Assembly (NCBI GenBank): GCA_018065305.1
Contig: JAGHTO010000027.1
Location: 1-42,770 of the forward strand
Direction of reading: 5' to 3'
From: Candidatus Cacconaster scatequi
GTDB lineage: Bacteria > Bacteroidota > Bacteroidia > Bacteroidales > UBA932
Length of the DNA: 42,770 nt
The position numbers and the translations under genes were made by a program. The first letter of the stretch is position 1, and each line of letters starts with the position of its first letter. Under the pieces are notes generated by a model. The model saw only the letters and a list, made by a program, of their open reading frames with translations. It had not been told where the DNA came from and did no database searches. Below, piece after piece: positions 1-6,885 of this stretch.

Positions 1-1328
1 GCGGCATCTATGGCAAATTCGTCAAACAGGAATTCCTTCCAGTTGAAGTCCGGCTTTCCGTCTGCTCCGGGATAAGCCCAGAACTCGGTCATAGGCACGT
101 CGCAATACCTGTTTCCTGCCAGACAGAATGCAGGAGGATATTCCAGCGAGTTGCCATAAATCGGCTCCGCATGCAAATCCAGGCCAGCCGCATGTGTAAG
201 TTTCTCGAATTTCTGATAATAATTCCTGTCTATCAGAGTGGCTATCGTCTTCTGATAATCGTGGAGGAAGGCGGCGGTTCGCTCCGGACTCTCCACGACA
301 CAGCCGCACATTGCAGGAATCCATATATCCAGCGAATACCCGTTAAGTGCTTCGAATTCATTCTGGAAGCCTTCAGTCCAGTTGGTGTACTTGCACTCCC
401 AACTGTCTATCAGCAGGAACTCGAAAGCCTTTCCAACGTGAGGTCCGGCAGCCTGCACAAGCCAGGTGGGGAAATTCCTGAAATGAAGTTCCACTGCGGA
501 GGCGTCCATCTTGTCGCATTCCAGTCCGGTTCCTTCCGGGGTCGCCGGCTTGTTGACTTCGGCTGTAGTCGTATAGCCCATCCGGACAATCCGCCAGTTC
601 CCTTCAGGAGCATTCCAGACCAGATGACCGTCCGGCTGCATACAGTCAGTAATATCCACAACAGAGTTACACTTGACTGGCACCGCACTTTCAGCAAAGC
701 GGGGCTCGATATCCCTGATTCCAGTATTTGATTTAAGTGAGAAAAGTTCCCTGAAATTCAGAAAGTCAGGCCCGTCGGAGCCGGTATCGGGAAATGCAAC
801 CACCTTGTAGTCACGGTAGTAGTCCAGCTTCGACTCGGGTTGGGGAAGAATCATATCTATACGGTGGCCTCCCTTAGCGGATGTTTCGCTCCAGGTATAG
901 GTCTTCATTGATTTCTCCACCGGAATCCACGGGCCTCCGCTCTCGCTCCAGCCGTCGCAGTTGTGAACACCGATTGTCATTCCCAGACTGTCGGCGACAT
1001 CGAGGGCATAGCGGAACATCCCGAGCCATTCATCTGAAGCAAAATTCACACGGGGAACATATTGCCCTGAACCTCCTGCATTCAGAATGGTGGCTCGTTT
1101 GATATCGTTCGAGTGCATGCTGCACAGGTCCTTTCTGATGGCCTCGCGACTTATGTTGCCGTTCGGCCAGTGCCACCAGATATCCAGACCGTATCGTGTA
1201 TCGGGATTATTGAACTCCGCCCTGTCCAGACGGTCCTGTGCGGGCACAGAACTGGGAAACTGCCGGGCAAATGTCGCAGTCGCCAGAAACGCGGAAAACA
1301 GTAAATTAAATATCTTGAGTGCTTTCAT
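1..1328 (-). CDS. GH106-like glycoside hydrolase (alpha-L-rhamnosidase type), cut by the window edge
   Basis: About 442 codons are visible from the ATG at 1328; the gene runs off the left edge, so the C-terminal part is missing. The N-terminus is a Sec signal peptide (MKALKIFNLLFSAFLATATF). It is followed by a segment reading RYGLDIWWHWPNGNISREAI, then a conserved KDL..M stretch and IPLVEGPWIPVEKSM-like blocks; the WWHWPNG..I...I..DL pattern is characteristic of the GH106/large rhamnosidase-like family, which cleaves alpha-L-rhamnose from pectin and other glycans. A periplasmic or surface location is inferred from the signal peptide. The promoter and signal peptide are nearly the same as those of the GH35-like gene at 1522-3222. 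Family assignment is from motif memory, and substrate is unknown. Confidence 0.7.
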   Translation of the reverse strand, partial: MKALKIFNLLFSAFLATATFARQFPSSVPAQDRLDRAEFNNPDTRYGLDIWWHWPNGNISREAIRKDLCSMHSNDIKRATILNAGGSGQYVPRVNFASDEWLGMFRYALDVADSLGMTIGVHNCDGWSESGGPWIPVEKSMKTYTWSETSAKGGHRIDMILPQPESKLDYYRDYKVVAFPDTGSDGPDFLNFRELFSLKSNTGIRDIEPRFAESAVPVKCNSVVDITDCMQPDGHLVWNAPEGNWRIVRMGYTTTAEVNKPATPEGTGLECDKMDASAVELHFRNFPTWLVQAAGPHVGKAFEFLLIDSWECKYTNWTEGFQNEFEALNGYSLDIWIPAMCGCVVESPERTAAFLHDYQKTIATLIDRNYYQKFEKLTHAAGLDLHAEPIYGNSLEYPPAFCLAGNRYCDVPMTEFWAYPGADGKPDFNWKEFLFDEFAIDA

Positions 1329-1331
1329 ATC

Positions 1332-1340
1332 ACAAATATA
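1332..1340 (-). promoter_or_regulatory. -7 box (TATATTTGT) of the GH106-like gene, predicted leaderless
   Basis: The minus strand reads TATATTTGT and matches the Bacteroidota -7 consensus TAnnTTTG. Centring it at -7 puts the transcript start at about 1329, one base before the ATG at 1328. No TTTG -33 box is present at the usual distance. Confidence 0.5.
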
Positions 1341-1366
1341 AGAATCTGGTTTTCGTGTGGTTACGG

Positions 1367-1403
1367 CAGAGCATGATCCTGCGGTCCCCTGATTATGCAT
1401 CAG
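1367..1403 (-). other. Degenerate copy of the 3' half of tRNA-CAU (possible att scar)
   Basis: These 37 bases match 8740-8776 inside the tRNA-CAU gene at 32 of 37 positions and in the same orientation. The match covers the T arm, variable loop and the anticodon loop. There is no 5' half, so this cannot be a working tRNA. Partial tRNA 3' ends are the usual remains of integration into a tRNA gene, and an intact copy lies 7.4 kb away on the correct side for that. No integrase remains between the copies. The rest of the gap 1341-1521 shows only a short decayed-looking stretch with no supportable gene. Confidence 0.55.
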
Positions 1404-1521
1404 CAGCGGATTGCGGTTACATCGGCGCCGGCATCCTTTGCAAGCTGCACGATGGCTTCTGCTGGAAATCAGAGACTTCAGCAATGTGCTGTTTGCCTCT
1501 TTTGTCATTGGAAACGCTGTC

Positions 1522-3222
1522 TTATTTCAATGGGTAGGTGTAAAGCCTTATGCGGTATATGCCGGAGACTTTGAAACGGTCCTGCCATACACTCCAATGC
1601 ATCCTTTGGTAGGACGGTCTGTAGAGCGGGCCGTTGACTTGGAAGACACGGTCGTCCAAATCTTCGTTCGGCATCCTGCCGCGCAGATAAAGCATATTGT
1701 TGTGTGCCGTCTCGTCACCGTTCAGAACGAAAATGGTGTTGCAGCTTCCGTCCTCTTCGTATTGCACTTCCTCGGCATAAGCTATCTTGCACACCAGATT
1801 CGGATTGTCGGATGAGAAGGTGATGTAGGCGCCGACACCGGCCACCAGAAATTCGTCCGGTCCTGTCTGAACTGCCAGCCCGTGTGCTGCTCTTTCTCCC
1901 TTGATATAGTGAACGTGAAAATTGTAATGCCCGAAGGAGAATGACGTGGAGTCATCGGGCTGGTTGACTTCCTTCATCCTCATAAATCCGTGCATGCTGC
2001 CATCACCCTGATGCTCCGAGATGACAGGAAGAAGTTCATTCAGCACTTCATATTCCCCAAGCATATATCTGTCGTTGTAACATTCTTCATATCCGAACGG
2101 TGCATAGCACATGGCATCGTATTCTCCCAGGGCCAGATATGCCGGGCCTGCTTCACGGCTGACTTCCGGGATGAAAAGAGGATTGTCGGCACGCTTGTAA
2201 AGGCCGAAGTATCGGGCACAGTCATTGAGATAGACATCCGGAGACAGCCAGTCCAGGTCCGGTGCCGCCGCCTTATAGACATCCAGCACGCAGGGGCGCG
2301 GCCCGCCGTTGGGGTAGGAGCCGAATCTTGCGTCATCATCGGCAAGCCATACATTGGCGTACATAGGCAGGTCAAATCCTTCCTTGCCTGCTTTTGCAAC
2401 CTCGTTGACATAGGATGCGAAATGCCAGGCCATAAAGATCTGCTTTGCGGCATCTGTATCACCGAATACCTGGCTCCAACTGTCCGAGGTTCTGTTCCCG
2501 TTCTCCTTCCATGCCTTTTCAATCATAGGAGAGAGGGATCCCTTGTGGGTTGAAAGATATTTCATGAGAGAGTCAGGGACCTTGGCTCCGAACGCTCTGA
2601 CTGCCTCCTCGGAATGGTCGATATCCACGAAGGCTCCCACTTCGTTCTCAACCTGAATCAGACATATCATATGGTTGGTGTCGTGAGTGCCTATATAGGA
2701 CATAAGCGTCTTGAAAGCCTTTGCATCGGCTTCAAGGGTTTCCTTGCAGAGAGGGGAAAGTGTCGTGGTATTCTCACCGGCAGAGTTCCGTACCCTGAAG
2801 AAACGTCTGGTATCGGACTTGACCCATAAGGGGGCATAGGATGATTCTCCGTTCTTCCAGCTGCCGAACCACGCGACGGCGGTCCTCAGTCCGTATTGAT
2901 TGGCGAGTGCGATGATATGGTCGATTTCGGAAAAATCGAAACGGCCTTCCTCAGGCTCAAGCTGTTCCCAGCTGACCACCGTTATGACGGAGTTCATACC
3001 CATCTGCTTTGCAGTGCGGTATGAAGATTCAGCCGCAAGAGAGGTCGAGGATGAGGAGTTGTGCATTTCACCGCCAAGCATTATGAACGGTTTTCCGTCC
3101 TGTACGAGCCTTGGGGTGCCGTTGATTGTCTCCACGGCGGCGGCACTGCGGTACGGCTGTGCAAATGTCGCAGTCGCCAGAAATGCGGAAAACAGGAATG
3201 CTAATGTCTTGAGTGCTTTCAT
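1522..3222 (-). CDS. GH35-type beta-galactosidase-like enzyme (DUF5597-type C-terminus)
   Basis: The 566-residue protein has a Sec signal peptide ending near Ala21. A TIM-barrel glycosidase domain covers about residues 28-370. Two catalytic motifs are visible: QVENEVG at 190-196, with Glu194 as the likely acid/base, and IPEVS at 351-355, with Glu353 as the likely nucleophile. This is the clan GH-A layout of GH35/GH42. The C-terminal 180 residues resemble the DUF5597 beta-sandwich that follows many Bacteroidota GH35-like enzymes. The expected role is retaining release of galactose or a related sugar from plant or host glycans in the periplasm. It lies downstream of no recognisable SusC/SusD pair in the window. 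The -7 box sits only three bases from the ATG, as in the GH106-like gene. Confidence 0.8.
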   Translation of the reverse strand: MKALKTLAFLFSAFLATATFAQPYRSAAAVETINGTPRLVQDGKPFIMLGGEMHNSSSSTSLAAESSYRTAKQMGMNSVITVVSWEQLEPEEGRFDFSEIDHIIALANQYGLRTAVAWFGSWKNGESSYAPLWVKSDTRRFFRVRNSAGENTTTLSPLCKETLEADAKAFKTLMSYIGTHDTNHMICLIQVENEVGAFVDIDHSEEAVRAFGAKVPDSLMKYLSTHKGSLSPMIEKAWKENGNRTSDSWSQVFGDTDAAKQIFMAWHFASYVNEVAKAGKEGFDLPMYANVWLADDDARFGSYPNGGPRPCVLDVYKAAAPDLDWLSPDVYLNDCARYFGLYKRADNPLFIPEVSREAGPAYLALGEYDAMCYAPFGYEECYNDRYMLGEYEVLNELLPVISEHQGDGSMHGFMRMKEVNQPDDSTSFSFGHYNFHVHYIKGERAAHGLAVQTGPDEFLVAGVGAYITFSSDNPNLVCKIAYAEEVQYEEDGSCNTIFVLNGDETAHNNMLYLRGRMPNEDLDDRVFQVNGPLYRPSYQRMHWSVWQDRFKVSGIYRIRLYTYPLK

Positions 3223-3225
3223 ATC

Positions 3226-3265
3226 ACAAACTTACATAAAATAGCGGGATTTTATGTAAGTTTGC
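3226..3265. promoter_or_regulatory. Perfect 16-bp inverted repeat carrying two divergent -7 boxes
   Basis: CAAACTTACATAAAAT at 3227-3242 is repeated exactly inverted at 3249-3264, with the spacer AGCGGG. Each arm contains TAAGTTTG, which matches TAnnTTTG: one reads left into the GH35-like gene (start 3222) and one right into the lipoprotein gene (start 3299). A single dimeric regulator bound here would cover both promoters. The arms could also simply form a hairpin. Confidence 0.6.
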
Positions 3266-3298
3266 AGTATTGAAAAGAAACCAAATAAAAACGATAGG

Positions 3299-3661
3299 AT
3301 GAAAACAAAGAAACTTCTGAGCGTCCTGATGCTTCTGGTAATGGTTGGAATGACCGTTAACTTATCTTCCTGCAGTAAGAACGACGAATACAATATCGTC
3401 GGTACCTGGAAAGCCACTCAGGATTCACTTCCCGATGAATATGCCGTTTTCCAATTCTCTTCGAATGGAGAAGGAAAGGCGACCTTATACAGTCAGGGTA
3501 AAGCCGAGGAGGAGGAATCATTCAAATATACTTTCTCAAAGAATACCTTGACATTGAATCATAAAGGAGAAATTGAAGTTTTGAATATAAACTGGTTGAG
3601 CCCCACCAAGTTCATCGGAATTTCCGGCGACGGAGGGTCCATGACGTTTACAAAACAATAG
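3299..3661 (+). CDS. Small lipocalin-like lipoprotein
   Basis: The 120-residue product starts with a lipoprotein signal (MKTKKLLSVLMLL...) with a lipobox ending at Cys25 (LSSC). The mature part begins NIVGTWKATQDS, the entry motif of the small lipocalin-like or DUF5004-type domains common in Bacteroidota lipoproteins: short beta strands with a Gly-Thr-Trp near the start. The remainder is beta-rich (FQFSSNG, KYTFSKNTLTL, MTFTKQ), consistent with a half-barrel. Function is unknown. It is divergent from the GH35-like gene across a perfect palindrome, so co-regulation with it is possible. The start gives a leader of about 30 bases after the TAAGTTTGC box. Confidence 0.7.
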   Translation: MKTKKLLSVLMLLVMVGMTVNLSSCSKNDEYNIVGTWKATQDSLPDEYAVFQFSSNGEGKATLYSQGKAEEEESFKYTFSKNTLTLNHKGEIEVLNINWLSPTKFIGISGDGGSMTFTKQ

Positions 3662-3670
3662 TCGCAACCC

Positions 3671-3753
3671 GGCGGGATGGTGAAGGGCAGTTTTCAATCC
3701 CGTGGGGCAGAATTTTGCCGCGAATGGCTGGCAAAGGGCCGATTTTAATCCCG
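3671..3753 (+). repeat. REP pair (units a and b) abutting the RAYT stop codon
   Basis: Unit a (3671-3702) runs GGCGGGATGG...TTTTCAATCCCG, and unit b (3719-3753) runs CGCGAATGGCTGGC...TTTTAATCCCGG. They lie in direct orientation and are joined by a GGGGCAGAATTTTGC linker. The GGGAT/ATCCC ends pair as a palindrome. Unit b ends one base before the RAYT stop codon. The a-linker-b composite recurs inverted at 8521-8606 with about five mismatches over 81 bases. Confidence 0.75.
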
Positions 3754-3754
3754 G

Positions 3755-4675
3755 TCAGTGTGGGAATACGGAAGAGAGAGTCTCGATGGGGATTTTCAGC
3801 AGGCGGGAGATTTGCTTGTTACCTGCATTGTATTCATAGTGGAGGGCCTTCGCGATGGACATCTTCTCCTCCGGTTTCAATTCCGAAGAATTCCGACCTC
3901 CATACTCCTTTCTGCATATCAATGCAATGATGTCAAACAAGTCATAATCCGTGTAGAAGATATTTTCTCCGATAAGTTTGGCTATTTCTTTCTGCGACTC
4001 GATATTCTTGGAAATCAGATAGAAGTATTGGCGGTTATTGATGAAAATGGATTCTGCCTCCTGGACCCTGCAATAGCAAAGAGGCGAAATATATCCATCC
4101 ATAACGATGATATCTCTCACATTGTCCAGACGATGGCTTCTGGTCAAAGTCCTTTTCTCCTCCTGTGTTGCAGCATGTCCGCATTGAGTGTACCGGAGTT
4201 TCGCCTCGTTGTTGAAAAAATATCTGTTGGCACCCCACCTGTACGAAAAGGGATTTTCATTCGGGTTGACAATAGTTCCGTTCCTGTTGGTGTAGGCAAT
4301 TACGTTCCTAAAATTGTTTAGGCTATCGATAGGATGTAGTTTAGGAATCATCTTCAAAATGACGTCCCTGAACCTTTTCAACTCCGGATGAAAGGCCAAC
4401 TTTTTGACAAGTGCCATTGCAAAAGCCCTCGCCTCGGATTCCTGCCCGGCAACGACAAGATGGAAGTGGTTAACCATAATCTCAAACGTGAATATCTTGA
4501 TTTCCGGAAACACAAAGGCAACGAATGCGACCATATTCATTGCAATCTTCATCTCCTGTTCTCCGTGGAATATCACAGGCAGATTTTCCTGTGTGCAAAC
4601 GTGGAAGCAACTTCCTGCTTCCCGGAATCTGAACTGGCACATATTCTCCAGCATCGCAAAATCTCTCTTCTCCAT
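3755..4675 (-). CDS. REP-associated tyrosine transposase (RAYT, Y1/HUH IS200-like)
   Basis: The open frame extends to 4738, but the ATG at 4675 (MEKRDFAMLENMC) is the more natural start, giving 306 residues. The HUH motif is visible as MVNHFHLVVAG, corresponding to His91 and His93 of the longer frame. A tyrosine in VIAYTNRNG (Tyr149 of the longer frame) is the likely nucleophile. These define the Y1 family that nicks single-stranded DNA at hairpins. The C-terminus carries an HTH-like tail (EEKMSIAKALHYEYNAGNKQ...), as expected for hairpin recognition. Single-copy RAYTs are thought to be domesticated enzymes that spread REP sequences. REP units lie immediately on both sides (3671-3753 and 4788-4827), which strongly supports the call. 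The downstream REP starts one base after the stop codon. Confidence 0.8.
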   Translation of the reverse strand: MEKRDFAMLENMCQFRFREAGSCFHVCTQENLPVIFHGEQEMKIAMNMVAFVAFVFPEIKIFTFEIMVNHFHLVVAGQESEARAFAMALVKKLAFHPELKRFRDVILKMIPKLHPIDSLNNFRNVIAYTNRNGTIVNPNENPFSYRWGANRYFFNNEAKLRYTQCGHAATQEEKRTLTRSHRLDNVRDIIVMDGYISPLCYCRVQEAESIFINNRQYFYLISKNIESQKEIAKLIGENIFYTDYDLFDIIALICRKEYGGRNSSELKPEEKMSIAKALHYEYNAGNKQISRLLKIPIETLSSVFPH

Positions 4676-4787
4676 AATGTACCGTTTTGAGTGTGAATAT
4701 AGAGAGAATCCCCTGAAACGATATGTCTGAAACGTCAAAATTTTCGAGGAAAAGATGGCTATGGGATTTTTTATCGGGAATCATTGT

Positions 4788-4827
4788 CGTGGCGGGATGA
4801 GGAAAGCCTCTTTTCAATCCCGCCACG
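4788..4827 (+). repeat. REP unit upstream of RAYT (11-bp perfect hairpin)
   Basis: CGTGGCGGGAT at 4788-4798 pairs perfectly with ATCCCGCCACG at 4817-4827; the interior carries GGAAAGCCTCTTTTCA as in the other units. Together with 3671-3753 it brackets the RAYT gene. The rest of the gap 4739-4919 shows nothing further. Confidence 0.75.
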
Positions 4828-4919
4828 GTTGCGTAATCGTCACCTTTTGCCGGATTGTCTTGTTATATATGTGAACCGGTTCGGAAAGAATCAAAAACAT
4901 AATATAACTTTACATCACT

Positions 4920-5363
4920 ATGGAAGATATTCTTGTACCCCTCATGGAAGATATTCTTGTACCCCTCGGCATCTGTGCGGTTATGCCGGTGCTTATTGTC
5001 TGGCTGGTAATGCGCTCTTACACCCGAAGAAACGAAAATCAGAAGGAGGTCATCATCGCCACTCTTGAAAAGAACCCGAATATCGATGCTGAGCAACTTG
5101 CCAGAAGCTTTCAGCCAAGGGAAAAACCGCTGAAAGAGAAACTACTTACAAGGCTCCTTTGGGGATGTATCTGCACTTTCTGCGGCCTCCTCGGCATCAT
5201 ATTCAAGTTAATTGGCGGAGTGAGCCTACTGTCCGATGAATTACTCATATTCATCGCTGTACTTGCATTGGGCGTCGCATTCCTTATCAACTATTTTTTA
5301 GGCAAAAAGATGTTGGCGGGGGAAATCGAGGCTGAAGAAAGAAAACGGCAGCAGGAAATCTGA
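4920..5363 (+). CDS. Small membrane protein of the DUF6249 kind, first gene of an ECF sigma operon
   Basis: The 147-residue product opens with two exact copies of MEDILVPL, encoded by an exact 24-base tandem duplication (4920-4943 and 4944-4967). The ancestral start is probably the second ATG at 4944. Three hydrophobic segments are visible (about residues 16-33, 80-100 and 106-127) around a charged, coil-prone middle containing LEKNPNIDAEQLARSFQP. Bacteroidota proteins of this layout commonly precede an ECF sigma gene. The stop overlaps the sigma start by one base, indicating translational coupling. A weak TAACTTTA box sits at 4905-4912. A role in sensing or modulating the sigma factor is inference. 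The family name is from memory and not certain. Confidence 0.65.
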   Translation: MEDILVPLMEDILVPLGICAVMPVLIVWLVMRSYTRRNENQKEVIIATLEKNPNIDAEQLARSFQPREKPLKEKLLTRLLWGCICTFCGLLGIIFKLIGGVSLLSDELLIFIAVLALGVAFLINYFLGKKMLAGEIEAEERKRQQEI

Positions 5364-5839
5364 TGACAAAAAATCAGTTCATAGAACTGGTAAAGAGCGA
5401 GCAGAACTCCCTTCGCGGGTTTCTGCTTGCCCTTTGTTGCGGCAACAGGGATGAGGCGGACGAGATAGCCCAGGAGACTCTGATAAAGGCTTATCTGTCA
5501 GTCTCTTCATATTCTGACCGGGGCCGGTTCCGTTCCTGGGTCTTCAAGATTGCCTACAACACATTCCTCAACCATAGGTCGGCCGCTAGAACATACGAAT
5601 CTCTGGAGGAGGGGAAGCTGTTGGCAGGACCATACTCCGCCGATGCCTCTTACGTTCACGAAGAGCTCTATCTGGCTCTCGGAACCCTCCCTCCGAAGGA
5701 GCGGTCGGCGATAACTCTCCATTACCTGACCGGCTATTCCATCAAGGAGATAGCCGCGATTTCCGACAGCACGGAAGATGCTGTCAAGAAACAACTTTCC
5801 CGAGGCCGGGACAAACTTAAAAACATCTTGCAGAAATGA
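5363..5839 (+). CDS. ECF-type RNA polymerase sigma factor
   Basis: The 158-residue length is typical of ECF sigma factors. Sigma region 2 is seen at about residues 5-70 (LRGFLLALCCGNRDEADEIA, then FRSWVFKIAYNTFLNHRS). Region 4 covers about residues 100-157, with LPPKERSAITLHYLTGYSIK followed by the recognition helix EIAAISDSTEDAVKKQLSRG. It starts inside the stop of the preceding membrane gene and its own stop overlaps the next start (ATGA), so the three genes are one translationally coupled operon. Target promoters are unknown. Autoregulation is common in this class and would fit the absence of a clear housekeeping promoter upstream. Confidence 0.9.
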   Translation: MTKNQFIELVKSEQNSLRGFLLALCCGNRDEADEIAQETLIKAYLSVSSYSDRGRFRSWVFKIAYNTFLNHRSAARTYESLEEGKLLAGPYSADASYVHEELYLALGTLPPKERSAITLHYLTGYSIKEIAAISDSTEDAVKKQLSRGRDKLKNILQK

Positions 5840-6222
5840 CTCCGGACAAAGACATACATACGCTTTTCGACTCTGCCAAATCGGAATTCGAGGACAATGA
5901 GGTTTTTCTTCAGACTCTGATCAGGAGCCTTGACAAGGTTGAGTATATCAAACAGATGCAGGACAGACAAATCAGGCGGTACAGGCATACTGTCATATAT
6001 GCGCTTGTCGCGGGAGTCTGTGCCGGGACATTTGCTATGGTAACAATTGGCAATATCCCGTCTGATTTTCTGCAATCTCTGTCTGAAAATGCTAATCTGC
6101 TGCAGGTTCCCTTCCTGGAACCACGGACGGTCCTGAATATGGCCGTCTCCCTCTTCATCGGTGCATCCGTCTTCTGGATTGCACGCAACGTTCAGGAGAT
6201 ACGCCAGACCCTTGGGAGATAA
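5836..6222 (+). CDS. Two-TM protein, candidate anti-sigma factor of the ECF operon
   Basis: The 128-residue product has a charged soluble N-terminus (about residues 1-45) that could contact the sigma factor. A transmembrane segment follows at about 52-72 (VIYALVAGVCAGTFAMVTIG) and a second at about 98-117 (VLNMAVSLFIGASVFWIA). This layout, together with the four-base overlap with the sigma gene, suits an anti-sigma factor. No zinc-binding anti-sigma motif (HxxxCxxC) is visible and the sequence is not recognised as a named family. The function is therefore inferred from context only. It is convergent with the next gene across a five-base gap. Confidence 0.5.
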   Translation: MTPDKDIHTLFDSAKSEFEDNEVFLQTLIRSLDKVEYIKQMQDRQIRRYRHTVIYALVAGVCAGTFAMVTIGNIPSDFLQSLSENANLLQVPFLEPRTVLNMAVSLFIGASVFWIARNVQEIRQTLGR

Positions 6223-6227
6223 ATACC

Positions 6228-6761
6228 TCAGCGCCCCATTTTCCGGTTGAGAGCGGCGGCCTTTTCGGCATCCCAGTAGGCGCAGTCCAACTCAAAGAAT
6301 ACCGTCGTGTAAGGGGTTGTCATCGGTGTCTTGATGATGACAACCTGATAAAGTCCGCCGGCTTCGTCAAGGCGTTTGATAAGGTCTTCGTGGTCAATGG
6401 CCTGAGCCTCGGGACCCAGTATTCTTTCGATTCCCGCCTTCGTGGCGTCGATGCCGGGCATAAGAGATTCGTCGATGAAGCCGAGCTCACGGTCGCGCCA
6501 GATGTGCGGATAGACGTGCGCGGCGGCATCAATCGAGCCCTTGACCTTTGCCAGTACGTCAAGATAATCCTCGTCGGCAAAGATGGTTGTGATTCCGTCG
6601 CCGGACTGGAGAGGATATGCCATATCGGCAACAACAATCCAGTTGCGGTGTCCCAGCAGAGGAAGCATCGATTCGAACTGATCGCTCCAGGTCGTTTCTT
6701 TCGGAGCGCAGGAAAGCAGTGAAAGGCCTGCAATCATAAGCAATAATAATTTTTTATTCAT
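6228..6761 (-). CDS. Lipoprotein with an RbsD/FucU-like domain
   Basis: The frame is open upstream to 6836, but the ATG at 6761 gives a clean lipoprotein signal (MNKKLLLLMIAGLSLLSC, Cys18) and leaves room for a leader after the -7 box at 6833-6841. The mature part has LLGHRNWIVVADMAYP, which parallels the GHGDxIVIADANFP motif holding the catalytic His and Asp of RbsD/FucU sugar mutarotases. It ends in an FFELDCAYWDAEKAAALNRK segment. RbsD and FucU interconvert anomers of ribose or fucose and are normally cytoplasmic; a lipid-anchored version would act on free sugars in the periplasm. It is divergent from a GH43-like gene, which supports a carbohydrate role. The homology is remote and the function is inferred. 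Confidence 0.5.
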   Translation of the reverse strand: MNKKLLLLMIAGLSLLSCAPKETTWSDQFESMLPLLGHRNWIVVADMAYPLQSGDGITTIFADEDYLDVLAKVKGSIDAAAHVYPHIWRDRELGFIDESLMPGIDATKAGIERILGPEAQAIDHEDLIKRLDEAGGLYQVVIIKTPMTTPYTTVFFELDCAYWDAEKAAALNRKMGR

Positions 6762-6832
6762 TTTGTAAAACAATGTCCCATCCTGCAAAAGGCCAAATCT
6801 GTTCATTTCTTTCGGTTCGGCCTCTTTACAAC

Positions 6833-6841
6833 ACAAATATA
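6833..6841 (-). promoter_or_regulatory. -7 box of the RbsD/FucU-like lipoprotein gene
   Basis: TATATTTGT on the minus strand puts the transcript start at about 6830. This leaves a leader of about 70 bases before the ATG at 6761 and argues against the longer frame that starts at 6836. Confidence 0.5.
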
Positions 6842-6861
6842 AGAATCGTTTTTTATAACTT

Positions 6862-6870
6862 TATGTTTGA
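6862..6870 (+). promoter_or_regulatory. -7 box (TATGTTTGA) of the GH43-like gene
   Basis: TATGTTTG fits TAnnTTTG; the transcript start is expected at about 6873, with a leader of about 13 bases before the ATG at 6886. No clear -33 TTTG is seen. Confidence 0.4.
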
Positions 6871-6885
6871 AGAACAACCGACATT

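Noticed and set aside
1400-1465. Minus-strand open stretch of about 22 codons reading FPAEAIVQLAKDAGADVTAI before a stop
   Set aside because: It reads like the end of a protein but is preceded in frame by several stops and has no start; too short to call a pseudogene with confidence.
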